Below, in pieces: positions 6,323 to 6,365 of a stretch of DNA of 6,365 nucleotides. Every line of letters begins with the position of its first letter. The first letter of the stretch is position 1. A model generated the notes under the pieces. The model was given only the letters and a program-made list of their open reading frames with translations, made no database searches and was not told the origin of the DNA. A program made the translations under genes and the position numbers. This DNA comes from Tangfeifania sp. (lineage in GTDB: Bacteria > Bacteroidota > Bacteroidia > Bacteroidales > Prolixibacteraceae), in the NCBI GenBank assembly GCA_018400515.1, contig JAGYMR010000161.1, positions 1 to 6,365 of the forward strand, written 5' to 3'.

Positions 6323-6364
6323 CTAAGCTTCAATCATTTTTTTATAATCCTCCGAAGAAAGCAA
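6323..6364 (-). CDS. Possible C-terminal end of a convergent gene (cut at right edge)
   Basis: On the minus strand one frame is open from the window edge to a TAG at 6325-6323, reading LLSSEDYKKMIEA and stop. The other two minus-strand frames contain stops in this stretch. The reading is hydrophilic and helix-like, as many protein C-termini are, and its stop lies about 30 bases from the symmetric terminator, the expected layout for a gene converging on nrdJ. Thirteen residues are too few to name a family, and an open stretch this short can occur by chance. Confidence 0.4.
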   Translation of the reverse strand: MLSSEDYKKMIEA

Positions 6365-6365
6365 C

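Noticed and set aside
6079..6333. An 84-codon minus-strand frame, with GGGAGGAG before an internal ATG (6298-6300)
   Set aside because: It reads through the terminator hairpin and into the antisense of the nrdJ zinc-ribbon region, has an arginine-rich composition without recognisable motifs, and competes with an unmistakable gene. The strong purine run is not informative in a phylum that rarely uses such sites.

Overview
The window looks like a piece of a Bacteroidota chromosome. The grounds are a fused, two-repeat CrtYcd-type lycopene cyclase, a Kdo transferase (so a Gram-negative outer membrane), an adenosylcobalamin-dependent ribonucleotide reductase of the type common in this phylum, AT-rich leaders and little use of Shine-Dalgarno sequences. 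A Bacteroidales/Marinilabiliales-like lineage is my guess; the sequence shown does not fix the genus.

Layout: (1) 2-1375, the C-terminal 457 codons of a GH2 beta-galactosidase cut by the left edge. (2) 1410-2129, an integral-membrane lycopene cyclase. (3) 2126-3361, a Kdo transferase (kdtA/waaA), joined to the cyclase by an ATGA stop/start overlap. (4) 3362-3683, a 322-base AT-rich intergenic region with short direct and inverted repeats and a possible weak promoter. (5) 3684-6239, nrdJ, complete at 851 codons. (6) 6252-6292, a strong, nearly symmetric Rho-independent terminator. (7) 6323-6364, the possible last codons of a minus-strand gene converging on nrdJ.

The first three genes lie head to tail with gaps of 34 and -4 bases and no terminator between them, so they may be one transcript. 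Their functions do not form a single pathway: polysaccharide or oligosaccharide breakdown, carotenoid ring formation, and lipid A-Kdo assembly. The last two both serve the cell envelope. nrdJ appears to be a separate, monocistronic unit with its own leader and terminator.

The protein-coding content is ordinary and easy to assign. I see no mobile element, CRISPR array, tRNA, rRNA or defence system, and no sign of an undescribed multi-gene system. The only sequence not explained by known genes is the nrdJ leader, whose repeats and inverted repeats are the best targets for follow-up.
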